In this document: one piece after another, positions 32,307 through 42,646 of the stretch
Layout: every line of letters starts with the position of its first letter
How positions within the stretch are numbered: position 1 is the first letter of the stretch
DNA from: Pseudofabraea citricarpa
Taxonomy: Eukaryota > Ascomycota > Leotiomycetes > Helotiales > Dermateaceae
Direction of reading: 5' to 3'
Assembly (NCBI GenBank): GCA_029641185.1
Contig: JAPWGK010000015.1
Span: 992,001 to 1,056,000 of the forward strand
DNA: 64,000 bases
The notes under the pieces: model-generated
Told to the model about the DNA's origin: nothing
Database searches by the model: none
Seen by the model: only the letters and a program-made list of their open reading frames with translations
Translations under genes and position numbers: made by a program

Positions 32307-34390
32307 TCATTGCTGAGGATCAAACCACGTATCGGCATCGTACATCTGAGGATGGTACGCCTCGGGATTATACGTGTCGGGATCATGCGTCCAAGGCGTC
32401 TGGGGTTCCACAGCATGCTGCTGCTGCTGCTGCTGCTGCTCCTGTTCCTCGTCCTTGTCCTGCTCGACGCTCGGTTTCTGCCCAAACACCACAAACAGGT
32501 TCGAGTATAGGTGCAGACTGCGGTCCTTAAACTCGTTGCGCACGTTGGCGCTCAGGACGTGGTACTCGGCAGGGCTCCAGCCCAGGACGCGTGTGAAGTG
32601 GGCTTGCCCGTATGATGAGGATGCGTCGAGCATGTTTTGCTGCTGGTAGAGGCCGATCTCGCGGAGTGTGCGATCGCGCGGCCACGGTGTAGACGGGACC
32701 TGTTATAGAGATATCTTGTGAACTTTGTTCCTCTCTTACACACATGCACCTCTACAAGCAAACAACCGAGCGTGGGACAGGAAACTGTCTCGAGGGGACT
32801 GTGACGAACCTTTGTAACAATCTCCTTGACGTCCAGAAACCCTGCTTCCTGCATCCACGTCTTCAGGTTCACGGCGACATCGAAGCGGCGCCCAATCAGA
32901 TCGCCGGCGATCTTGAGGTTCTCCTGCCACTTCCGGATCATGGTCGCGTTCTGTAAGGTGCCGTCGTCGGAGTGCATCCAGACCTCGAACTCGGTCACCT
33001 CGAGATAGCCTCCGGGCTCGAGATTGTCCCATGCTTGTTGCAGCAGACGCTGCCAGTCTTTGATGGCCCCGGATAGGGAGCGGAAGTGGATGTATGAGTA
33101 TGGTCGGGACCTAGGCCAGGTTTCTTCGATATCCTTTGAGAATCGTGTTAGCGAGTGGGAGCATGTGGATTGAGATGGGATAAGGAATATAGTAGGTGGG
33201 TTGAGACCATTGCTGGAAAACTACTTACGTCTACTTCAAACTCTAGGTTCGGCGGGATCCTGTTCAAAACTATCAGACCATAGTCCTACATCGAAGGATG
33301 TACAACATACCAGCCCGGTTGTATCGGTGATAAATCCGAACCTATGACATGTGCAGAAGGGAATTGACTGCTACATATTAGAAGTGTATCATGAGAGTAA
33401 ATTAAGACAGAAACACCGACTCAGCAAAATCGATTGCCCATATTCCTGTTCCTGTTCCAGCATCCAGAACACGTTTTGGGTTTTGTATCGGCGCCAGGAA
33501 TAATCGATGGCCGAGGGCAAGACAGAAGACATGATGGTGCTGTTTGTTCGAAGTGAGTAGAGAACATGTAAAAGCTGATGTTTGAAGGTTACCAAGTCTA
33601 GACGATCTTGTTCTGCATCATCGTTAGGCTGTAAATTTATGTTAGTACGGTAGTAAGTAGCCATTGCTATCTAAGAGAGAAATGGTGACTTACTAGTAAG
33701 TAGTTGCCATCTTTCTAAATATACGAAGAGTGGATTAGTATCTGAAGATACCTTTTAACCAAGATAGTTCAAAACTATGAGATTTGAAGTGATACACGCT
33801 TAGGAGTTATGGTTCTAAGTATGAAATGGAAAGTTGAGCATCGAACCTATTGAAGAACTCACATATGCATGATAACGCCGTCCATTCTAGAGACCAGTCA
33901 GGATCAGTAATCCAACAAAACACGTTCACATACCTCTTCCCTATTCCAAGACAAACATAATCCAATCAGATCTTGTCCCACGCTTGTATTATATGGCTGA
34001 AAAGAAATATCATACGTACCGATAACGAGTGATACCCGAGGCCAACGAAGTCATTTCACTTCTCTGTCTGTCCCTAATCAGCGGTGTAATTTCTTTGCCT
34101 CGTTGCGGATAGTCGGATATAACCTACGATGTATCGTCACCATATGCCGAATCCGTATCTCTTGTTCTCTGATTTTGATCCTTAAACACAAGTAAAATTT
34201 AGTATGTAGTAAATAGTACAATTCCCTGATTCCTCCTACTAATTCCTTCAATCTTGGTAGAAAGACAAAAGGGTTCTCTGTATCTTACATCGTCCTCGCT
34301 GGAGAGTATGCCAAGCGGCGCGACAGCGGGGTTTTCAGGGGTGGGATTCAGTGCAGGGGTGGCTGCTGGGATAGTATTCTCTGGTGTCAT
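32307..34390 (-). CDS. LaeA-like SAM-dependent methyltransferase, intron-rich
   Basis: A gene hidden by about ten introns. In order on the minus strand: exon 1 (MTPENTIPAATP...) from 34390; DTDSAYGDDTS; TSLASGITRYR; a 7-nt exon (33934-33940); NGRRYHAY; a 21-nt exon KDGNYLL (33694-33714); a 36-nt exon PNDDAEQDRLDL (33593-33628); then HHVFCLALGHRLFLAPI running into the SAM-binding loop RVLDAGTGTGIWAIDFA (near 33430-33490). After that come SDLSPIQPGW, IPPNLEFEVD, IEETWPRSRPYSYIHFRSL, WDNLEPGGYLEVTEFE and a C-terminal exon. YREENGRRYH, KDGNYLLPND and GTGTGIW are signatures of the LaeA-like (UMTA) family. Family members act on unknown targets; LaeA itself controls secondary metabolism. The C-terminus has a Gln tract encoded by CAG repeats (about 32416-32435). 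Confidence 0.85.
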
Positions 34391-35638
34391 ATTTGAGTTG
34401 TTCAGAGCAGTGAAAAAGTATATTAGACGCGGTAGCCCTGAGAAAATTGCTTATTTGGATCTTCATAATGAAGATATATCTAAAGAACTCGTACCGAAAA
34501 GGTCAGTCTGCCCTGGCTACACAACAGGAAGCTCATTATAACTAAAGAAGCACAACATCGGACTGCAGGTAAAATCCTAGAAAGAAATGAGACACAGTTG
34601 AGAGGTTGATAGGAAAGGTTACTGGTAGAAGGTATGCAAAGTCTGAACTGTGGTGTAGCTCCAGATTTGCATTGTGGAGACAACGTTTAGAGTGCAGATG
34701 CATCACATGGCCGTTGATGTTACCACGGATTCGGCGTTGACAGCTCCTGCGCCATTCGACGAGAAATGCGAGGATTAGGCCAACAAGTGGGGTGGTGGCA
34801 CAGCAGGTTGTTATCATCTCTGTATGCAGAAATATGCAGTTCGCCATCCGATTATTGACGGTCAAAACGACCAAAGCCTTGTGTTCAGGAAGCAAGCGAC
34901 GAAAGCCTGATGTGCTCTGACTCGGAGGATTGAACTATTCTGGAAAGGCCGCCGAAGTTGGGCTCACCGCCGATCATATAACCGGCTTCAGAGTAAGAGT
35001 TCTGCATTCGATCCTTCTCTAGAACTTACAGTAGGCAAAAGCAATTAGATGTGTGATGGATCTACCGCGCGGAGTGAGGTCGTTTTGTCGCTACAAAATT
35101 CCCTTAAGTTGTTTTAAGGCTAATAATAAAATTGACGGTCTGATTTGCCATATATTAAAAAAGTACAAAGTAGTTGATCAGCAAGATTCGTGTCACGATG
35201 GTCTAGATCGTGGCTTGCTTGGTCTCCATCTCATACCTAGCATGATGCCCGCTTAGCAACATACTATTCGGCAACAGAGCGCATAATTACCTTGATGGAC
35301 TCATTTTCACATCGTGAGCTTCCCTTTTTGGCACATGGTTCCCATGAGCATGTAGTGGGGATAATGTCTATGGGAGTGTAGTCCGGAATGCTCCAAGAGT
35401 GTTCCAAGATCCAGCTGATAATGCGAGGCATGTATGTCAAGCTGTCTCGGTCGATTATACCCGTTGCCACTTGGATGAAGCCTATGGGCGAAAGCCCGTA
35501 CACTAGTGAGCGTTTCGTAGCTTCCCATGGACAAGTGATGTTCTCGTGGGTATTATGGCTGGCAGCTGGAAGATCGCTAGCCAAGGTTTGTGAAAGTGCC
35601 AAAAGTTCTTTGCATAGCACATTACCAATGTCATACAA
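34391..35638. other. Intergenic region with two unexplained minus-strand open stretches
   Basis: Between the LaeA-like start and the DSC3 stop. Minus-strand frames at 34542-34895 (117 codons, with a hydrophobic segment ATTPLVGLILAFLVEW) and 35264-35638 (124 codons, with YGLSPIGFIQVATGI and MPRIISWILEHSW) read somewhat like protein. I can neither join them into one gene nor recognise a family. They may be remnants of a gene or lineage-specific exons. Confidence 0.3.
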
Positions 35639-36505
35639 TCATGATGCGACCTTGAGAAGACCAAAGGTGAGACTGAGCACAAAACCTGTAAAAACAGCGA
35701 TCTGCCTCCTCCGAGACCAGACGCCTCTTTCGCGGACAAGCCAACCTATACAGCCAAGAGGCCAAAGGAAGCCCATTAAATTCCCCCATAACAGGTCATC
35801 CAAGGCCCCGCCTCCTAGCCCATCATCCCCAAAATCAAACCCCCCTTCAGCAGCTCCGCCACCGGCGTTTCCTGCATTGTCGTCGATCCAAGCATCTTCC
35901 ATGCGACGCAACGTGGTAGGCGAAGGCATAGTATCTGGTGTGTGTATATTCGACTGGATTGACATAAATTGCATGCGGAGCTGGTTTACTTCAGCCTGCG
36001 TAAACCCTCCTGAAAGCAAACGATCAAAACCGCGAGGGGCAGGTGTTGTAGTCGTTGATGCTGTGCCTCCGAGTTTGGGTTCGGCCCTGGCTTTGCCCTT
36101 CTGAGAGTTCGTGGATAGAGTAGTAGCTGCAACTGCTTCTGCTGATAGCTCTGCTGCGGACAGAACATCGCCGATAGAGCAATTTATGTAAACACGAGAG
36201 ATTATAGGCTCCTCTACTGCCTTGCCCTTGCCTTTCGGGTCGACATTTCGTGGGGGAGGTGAAGGGATCTTGAGTACCGCTGCGAGCGTATCGTCATCCT
36301 GGAGTATCTTCCCACTATGGATGAGTCGAAGTCGATGTTGAGATGTGGCAGAATCAAGCTTAGATCGAATGCGGTACTTGAGGGCTACTACCGTAGTTTC
36401 ATCAGGCTGTTGAATATCTACCAGCAGATCAGGTATCGAGGTTGTGAACCGGACCGTGATATGAAGAGACTCCGGAACAGGTTGGGAAGCTGTAGATGAA
36501 GCCAT
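35639..36505 (-). CDS. dsc3: DSC E3 ubiquitin ligase complex subunit 3 (Dsc3)
   Basis: Intronless, 288 residues from the ATG at 36505 (MASSTASQPVPESL). The N-terminal ubiquitin-like domain (about residues 14-75) has LHITVRFTTSIPDLLVDI ... LRLIHSGKILQDDDTL, the DUF2407-type fold of Dsc3. A Pro/Lys linker leads to RVYINCSIGD, a disordered Ala/Thr-rich middle, and a conserved C-terminal part with GFDRLLSGGFTQAEVNQLR. Two transmembrane helices close the protein (LLWGNLMGFLWPLGCIGWL and IAVFTGFVLSLTFGLL). The Dsc complex is a Golgi/endosomal membrane ubiquitin ligase that activates SREBP in response to low sterol or oxygen in fungi. It lies divergent to the kynurenine aminotransferase gene. Confidence 0.9.
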   Translation of the reverse strand: MASSTASQPVPESLHITVRFTTSIPDLLVDIQQPDETTVVALKYRIRSKLDSATSQHRLRLIHSGKILQDDDTLAAVLKIPSPPPRNVDPKGKGKAVEEPIISRVYINCSIGDVLSAAELSAEAVAATTLSTNSQKGKARAEPKLGGTASTTTTPAPRGFDRLLSGGFTQAEVNQLRMQFMSIQSNIHTPDTMPSPTTLRRMEDAWIDDNAGNAGGGAAEGGFDFGDDGLGGGALDDLLWGNLMGFLWPLGCIGWLVRERGVWSRRRQIAVFTGFVLSLTFGLLKVAS

Positions 36506-36896
36506 GACAGCTGTTGACAAGAAGTAAGCCCCTTGGTCGTTTTGGGACTCTCAATGAGAGTTGGTACGAGGCACAATGGTTTGTAACATAGTCCTTTTTG
36601 AAGCTCCTCGAGCTTAAGTTGGTTGTAGACAGCCTTGGGTTGCCGGTAGGTATCGTGGTCGCGAAGCTCCAGGTAATCGCGCCAAGCCATGAGGCTGGGC
36701 TGGGTGTAAATAGGAAAGCCTTGATGCGGCCACCCGCTCGGCTCCCTCAACAGCTCCAGCCAACGAGGACCCCGCCAACACGATTGCGTGCGAGGCTGTC
36801 ATACAGAACAAAAAAGTACCGCTGACCAGAGAACTTCATCGCCCACTTACGACCCTTTCACTCTGATCTCTTGTGTGGCAGCCTCTCTTCTCCCCC
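36506..36896. promoter_or_regulatory. Divergent promoter between DSC3 and the kynurenine aminotransferase gene
   Basis: A 391-base shared upstream region. The ORFs across it have no recognisable features. No specific site was identified. Confidence 0.45.
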
Positions 36897-38568
36897 ATGA
36901 AATCCTGGAAGCAAACATCTCGACTAGCACAACAAGCTTTAAGACGTCAACAACTGTATCATAACGCCGGTGTCGGTTCTATACGATACTTGCACCCCAC
37001 CATGGCTGAGAGAGCCAAACTCCAACCTGCTGCACGGGTTGCTGGTCGAAAGCAGGATGTCTGGTAAGTGAAGCTTGCAGTCGAGCTCGGCACTTTTATT
37101 TCTAATCCTCATATATCTCCTCAAACCACTCCAATCAGAGGCTCTCGCCAGAGGCCCTCTTACTTTTACTTGGTTGCCATTGAGTCATTGCTGATGTTCT
37201 GCAAAGGTCAATCGTCAACGAAGCTGCTGCAGCATCTCCCATACAGCCTATTGTCAACTTGGGCCAAGGGTTCTTTGGATACAATCCACCGCCCTTTATC
37301 ATCGAAGCTGCAAAGGATGCTCTTAATAGAGTAGATGCCAACCAATACTCGCCAACAAAGGGACGACCGCGTCTAAAGAAAGCAATTGCCGATTCTTACT
37401 CGCCACTATGGGGCAGGCAATTGGATCCCGAGACCGAAGTCACTATTACAACTGGGGCAAATGAAGGTTGAGGTCCTTTTTTCGGTCGAGGGGTTTGTGC
37501 TGATCGCTTAGATAGGAATGCTGAGTGCTTTCATGGGCTTTATCGAAGAAGGTGACGAAGTCATCATCTTCGAGCCATTCTTTGACCAGTAAGAGGATTC
37601 ATTGTGGTTTTCTACAGCTGTGCTAAGCATCTTTTAGGTATATCAGCAATATTGAGATGCCAGGCGGAAAGATTGTCTATGTCCCACTACACCCACCTAC
37701 CAAGGGAGACACTCAGAATTCGTCGGCTGCTGAATGGACAATCGATTTTTCGGAGTTGGAAAATGCCATAAGTAAGTTCAAATGTGTGGACGAGATTCAA
37801 GAATTAATCTGACCAAAACCAGCCCCACGGACGAAAATGATCGTCCTAAACACACCTCACAACCCTGTTGGCAAGGTATTTTCAAAAGAAGAACTACTCA
37901 AAATTGGAGAGCTATGCGTAAAGAACAGCATCATCATTCTATCGGACGAGGTATATGATCGCTTGTACTATGTACCCTTTACCAGAATTGCAACTCTGTC
38001 TCCTGAGATTGAACGCCTTACCCTCACCGTCGGTTCGGCTGGCAAGAACTTCTATGCTACCGGCTGGCGAGTTGGTTGGTTGATTGGCCCGCCTCACTTG
38101 ATTCAGTATGTCGCTGCAGCTCATACAAGAATTTGCTATTCATCAGTTTCGCCACTACAAGAGGCAGCTGCTGTAGGATTTGAGCAAGCTGATGCAAACA
38201 ATTTCTGGGAGACTGCGAAGAAGGAAATGAAGGGTAAGATGGATTCATTCAATGAAGTCTGGAAGGAGCTTGATCTGCCATTTTCGGATCCCGAAGGTGG
38301 ATACTTTGTGCTTGTCAACATGAAGAAGGTCAAGCTACCTGACGGATATCCATTCCCTGATCATGTCAAGAACAGACCCAGGGATTTCAAGCTGTGTTGG
38401 TTCTTGATCCAGGAAGTTGGCGTGGCAGCAATCCCGCCGACGGAGTTCTACACTGATGGAAATGCTCACATTGGAGAGGACTGGATGCGGTTTGCTGTTT
38501 GCAAGGAAGATGAGGTACTCGAGAAGGCCAAAGAGCGTCTACGAGACCTTAAGAAGTACATCCAGTAG
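36897..38568 (+). CDS. bna3: Kynurenine aminotransferase (Bna3-type, PLP class I/II)
   Basis: Five exons, 36897-37063, 37207-37466, 37516-37588, 37638-37771 and 37823-38568, give 459 residues with all phases consistent. The first about 37 residues (MKSWKQTSRLAQQALRRQ ...) are basic with no acidic residues, like a mitochondrial presequence. An internal ATG (MAERAKLQPAAR) could give a cytosolic form. The fold-type I aminotransferase signatures are NLGQGFFGY, YSPTKGRPRLKKAI, NTPHNPVGKVF, LSDEVYDRLYY and the PLP-lysine motif VGSAGKNFYATGWRVGW (Lys near residue 285). The enzyme transaminates kynurenine to kynurenic acid and often has cysteine S-conjugate beta-lyase activity. It takes part in tryptophan degradation. 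Confidence 0.93.
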
Positions 38569-38951
38569 CCTAGAACCAGATATAGAATCAAAAATAACGA
38601 TATGTGACAAGAGACATGCAAGTCAACAAGGAATGTGACGACGACATGATATGTCAGTACCCAGGAATGAGAATGTACCAATTTGCTAAAATAACCGAGG
38701 TGTTGGCAAAGGTTAGGATTTTCTAGAGACCAAGCTGTATGGATATTCATTATAATCATAGGAAATTCTACCCATGTCAAAGTGAGGAAGAATTGTATTT
38801 ATTCAGCTATCTTTCAGAATAAATAATACCCAGAACAAAGTCCTCTGCATCAAAAGAAAGTAAAGAGAATCATCCAGAAGAATCTCGCCAGTAAAGGAGC
38901 CAGTCCATCATCCAGCACCATCAGATCAGAAAAAGAGGACCCAAGAATTCC
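38569..38951. other. Convergent 3' region
   Basis: Between the aminotransferase and the MFS transporter stop codons. AT-rich and without recognised features. Confidence 0.5.
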
Positions 38952-41012
38952 TCAAACAGTCTTGGGGTGCTCTGTGATCTGCTCTACGTGCTGCGAGTCG
39001 GTCCCTCGATCATGCTCGACTCCCGCCTCTCCATAATGAATTTGTTTCTCGACAGCGACAATAACGTTATCGGTCAAGGCTTTGTCTTCGAATACTAACC
39101 ATGGTCACAACCCCATTAGCCACCATTCTTCCACGTATATAAAGGGGGAAGGAAAAGAAGTTGGGGGTAGGTGAAACGTACAGAAAGCCAATTCTTCCAA
39201 GGTACGTCCATAAGTCTCCGGATAGAACAGAAAGACAAACGTGACCTCGAAGGAAATCCAGACGCAGTAAACGACGAGATACTTCCATGTGATTGCCTCC
39301 AATGCGATGGGGTTCACGTATGTAGCGAAGAAAGCAGCGCCGCGTCCGAAGAATTGCTCGACTGCTATACCGCGGGAGCGCTCTGCGAAGGGGAACAGCT
39401 CTACCAAGTAGGCTATTCGTTTAATTATTAGCATGTGTGAATGAGATCAAGAAAGGAGAGGGGTTGAGTACTGTAGGTAAGAGCGTTATTGCCGATATTG
39501 TAAGCGGGAGAATAAGCGAAGATGAAGAACAACACGGCGATGGACGCAGAACTATTCTTGCCACCATTGGCTTTGGCTTCTAGAACTTCATGCATGGAGA
39601 CGGTCCAGCCGATGAAGATCACAAGCATGCTGATAGTGCAGACCAGGAATGCCTTCCGTCGTGGGAAGCGAGTCACGATGAGTGCAGTGGGAACACCAGT
39701 TGCCAAATTCCAGCATTGGTTGGCGACGTTGATGCGTGTCTTTGCGTATGTGGTGTTGTAGCCGATCATGCTCAGGATTGTGCTGAGATAGTACGAGATT
39801 AGTGTGTTGCCTGACCATTGGGTAAACAGCCCCATGAACGAGGTGATGAAGACTCGTCGTCGCATTCCACCTGTGCGTAGCATGTCCATCCATGATAGCT
39901 TGGCTGCCTCGAGTTCTGTGGTGATGGTCGCTTTGATTTGTGCCATTTCAGCTCGTACAATTAGTGAGTCCCGATCTCCTTCAGCATGGTACTTGACAAG
40001 GATTTCAAAGGCTTCTTCATCCCGGTCCTTGCTAATCAGATAACGAGGACTTTCTGGAAGAAACCTGGTTCTGTTAGTAAAAAGTTTCAGGAGAACGACG
40101 GCCAGCATACATGACAAAGATAATTTGAATAACCGAGGGGAATATTTGTAAAAGGGATGGGATTCGCCATGCCCAATTACCACCTATGTCTGCTGTGCGG
40201 AGTGCGATGGCCGCTGCAATTATAGCGCCAGGAAAGTATGAAGCATTAAACAATGATGTGTTGATAGCCCTCTCTTTTGCATATGATCTGTGCAAACTCG
40301 TGTTAGTGTATCAAAACTACGAAGAAATAGCGAGCTCCATCCCATTGCTAAAAGTACTTACAGCTCACCAATCATTGCAGAACCAGAGATAATACAGAGA
40401 ACAATACCCCATCCAAGTAACATCCGAGCAATTATATACATTGCAACTATATGCCTTGGTAAGTGCACGAATATGAATAGAAGGGAGGGCAAATACCATG
40501 TACTGCAAAGCCTTGGAGTAAAGCTCCGACAACCATAACAAGAGAGCCAGTCCTTGAACCGGATTCAGCTTGAGGGATTCAGATATCAACCTGAATATCT
40601 TACATGATAGACCATCTTCTCCCAAATCTCTGATTAATGGTAGGCGCAAATGGAACCCCAAGAATCGCTCCTAGGTTATAGGCGGCATTGATGATACCCA
40701 AAAGTGGAGGAGATATCCCAGGGCCTCCAGTAGTAGGACTGATATATCCATTGCCGAAATCTAGACTCGTAAGTATTTATTCGAGACTCGTGATAGGGTA
40801 ACTGTACACCTATTGAAAGGAGGAATGAATTGTAGGGCGTTAATCAATTGTGAATCAAACCCCGATGTCATCTCAATTCCCATGCATGCTGGAAAGAGGA
40901 TCAAGTACAAGTTTCGTAGATTGCGTTTCTTGTACCAAACCACTTTATCCTCCTCAACCATGCGGGTCACGATTGGGTCGGAGGTGCCAACGGCAGGCTT
41001 TAAGATACCCAT
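38952..41012 (-). CDS. MFS sugar transporter (lactose permease-like, sugar porter family)
   Basis: About seven exons. The protein starts MGILKPAVGTSDPIVTRM at 41012; an upstream in-frame TTG at 41045 is not a start. Sugar-porter signatures in order are: ACMGIEMTSGFDSQLINALQ (TM1), SYAKERAINTSLFNASYFPG (TM5), the large-loop entry motif FLPESPRYLISKDRDEEAF (PESPR), TGGMRRRVFITSFMGLFTQWSGNTLISYY (TM7), FIFAYSPAYNIGNNALTYS, YLVELFPFAERSRGIAVEQ and PETYGRTLEELAF (PETKG-like). A cytosolic tail ending HVEQITEHPKTV is on a separate last exon. It is expected in the plasma membrane as a proton-coupled sugar or disaccharide importer. The transported sugar is not inferable. It is divergent to xanthine dehydrogenase, 1.6 kb away. 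Confidence 0.87.
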
Positions 41013-42118
41013 TTTGTCCCGCTCACTAGGTGTTGAAGAATCCAAACAAAAATCGTCTCAAAAACCAACGAGGAAACTAGTTGGGAGGTTACCCCATTTT
41101 ATATAGCCCTTAATTGAGTAATTGAGCAGTTAAGATTGACCCCACACTACTAAAAGCCTGGGATTCATGTGGAAGTCGTGATGATCACCCCGCCTTTTCA
41201 AGTTCGAGTTCAGGCTGATATGCTAGCCAAGCCCGATATAATCAAACGCTCCCCAGGACAGTGGTCAGTCGTCTGGATGGTGAGCTTGCCAAGTTGCTCT
41301 TCTGCTGCTTGGGATACTACTCTATATTTTGGCTGCAATGTTGCACTGCGGCGAAGCAAACAAGAGACACGAAAAGTCACCGGAGACCAGTCATCGTTGG
41401 CAGAAGAGGCCTGCGAAACACGAAGTCAATGCTCCATGCTCATTCCTGGAAATTCTAGCAAACGGTGCTTGTGAAAGTAAGATCGTCCCTATTCAACCTT
41501 GTTCAAGAAAATATGGAAAGGGCTGTAAGCTTGCGGGCCTGCGATCAGAAAGCTCAAGGCCCGTAAGCCATCAAGGCAAAGCATCACAAGCTTGGGAGAA
41601 CTTCTAGCTCGGGTCTAGGAGTCTGCTTCAACCAGTGCGTATGAATATATATCTTCAATCTGGCTATGTTGCAGCCTTGGGTATGTGCATCGTCAAATAC
41701 CTAACAGTCAACCTAACCTGGTCCCTGTGGGTGGCACTGAGCAGAACAAAATAAGCACTTGCTGATTGCTCGTAACCAGACCTGGTGTCAACCTGTCATC
41801 CCAAGCCATTGAACGATAGGGTCCTTTCTTTTGATGATTGCCATTCTGGCACAGCTGATGTCCTGTCTGACGGCACGCGGCGCGCTGTTCCGCAGCTGTC
41901 TTCAAGGGTTAGCTTTCCCTAGTCAGGCCGTTTAGGGGATTTAGTCATGTTGAGAGTCAGCTGTTATGCGAGGGACTGTAACATAACATGTTAGATGGGA
42001 ATCGGGCAAATGATGAGGGCCTATTATTGAGCAGACGGGTGTAACTGGTAACCTGTTGATTGTTTCTACCCAGCCCAGCCAAGAGGAGCCGACGGCTTTC
42101 ACGTGATCAAATGTCACA

Positions 42119-42124
42119 TGATAA
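42119..42124 (+). promoter_or_regulatory. HGATAR motif (AreA/NIT2-type), distal
   Basis: TGATAA, 18 bases from the UaY-like dyad. GATA factors of the AreA/NIT2 type bind HGATAR and relieve nitrogen repression of purine genes. The motif is short, so it is meaningful mainly by its clustering with the UaY-like site. Confidence 0.4.
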
Positions 42125-42141
42125 CCCCTCCCACCCCTGTG

Positions 42142-42155
42142 TCGGAGTCGCCCGA
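42142..42155. promoter_or_regulatory. Putative UaY binding site (TCGG-N6-CCGA)
   Basis: The sequence tcggagtcgcccga is a perfect match to the dyad TCGG-N6-CCGA. That dyad is known as the recognition site of the Aspergillus nidulans purine-pathway activator UaY. It lies 492 bases before the XDH start, on the side where an activator site is expected. The match is seen directly; function is inferred. Confidence 0.65.
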
Positions 42156-42353
42156 TGGTTGGTGGGGTCTTCCTGTCTTCTCCTCCCCCATCAGCGCCAA
42201 TCGTCCTGTCAGCATCTGAGGATTAACGCATTTGTAAGTGTTACATGTACTAGGACTTCACGGCGAAGACACTACAGCACTCCCACCGCCACTTTGCAAG
42301 CTCATAGGCTGCCGCTTTCCACGATTCCACGATCGGGATTGGGAGACGGCCGA

Positions 42354-42359
42354 CGATAA
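42354..42359 (+). promoter_or_regulatory. HGATAR motif, middle
   Basis: CGATAA, 288 bases before the XDH ATG. Second of three plus-strand GATA motifs in this promoter. Confidence 0.35.
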
Positions 42360-42544
42360 GAAGAAGCTTCCTGTTCCGTCGCCCGGCATCAATACCTTGC
42401 CCCTCTTCCTCAGAGCTGTACAGTATTATTTTCACACTTCTGCTATTTTTGGTTTTTTTGCATAGAAGCATAGTCTACTGTTTTTTTCATCGCGCTGCTG
42501 ACTTCTAGGATTCTGCGAGAGAAGTCACATTGCGGGCCCAACTC

Positions 42545-42550
42545 AGATAA
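42545..42550 (+). promoter_or_regulatory. HGATAR motif, proximal
   Basis: AGATAA, about 97 bases before the XDH ATG. It could lie in the 5' leader rather than the promoter. Confidence 0.35.
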
Positions 42551-42646
42551 CCAGAGCTCTTAGAGCTTCTGCTTATTTGCCATCATCACCGAGCGGAGCT
42601 GTAAGACCATACGATAACCTCAAATTTGGAAATACAAAAGCCCGGT

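Larger units (their letters stand above)
41013..42646. promoter_or_regulatory. Divergent intergenic region between the MFS and XDH genes
   Basis: A 1.63-kb gap with no convincing ORF. The 530 bases next to XDH hold a UaY-consensus site and three HGATAR motifs, listed separately. The MFS-proximal half shows nothing specific. Confidence 0.5.
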
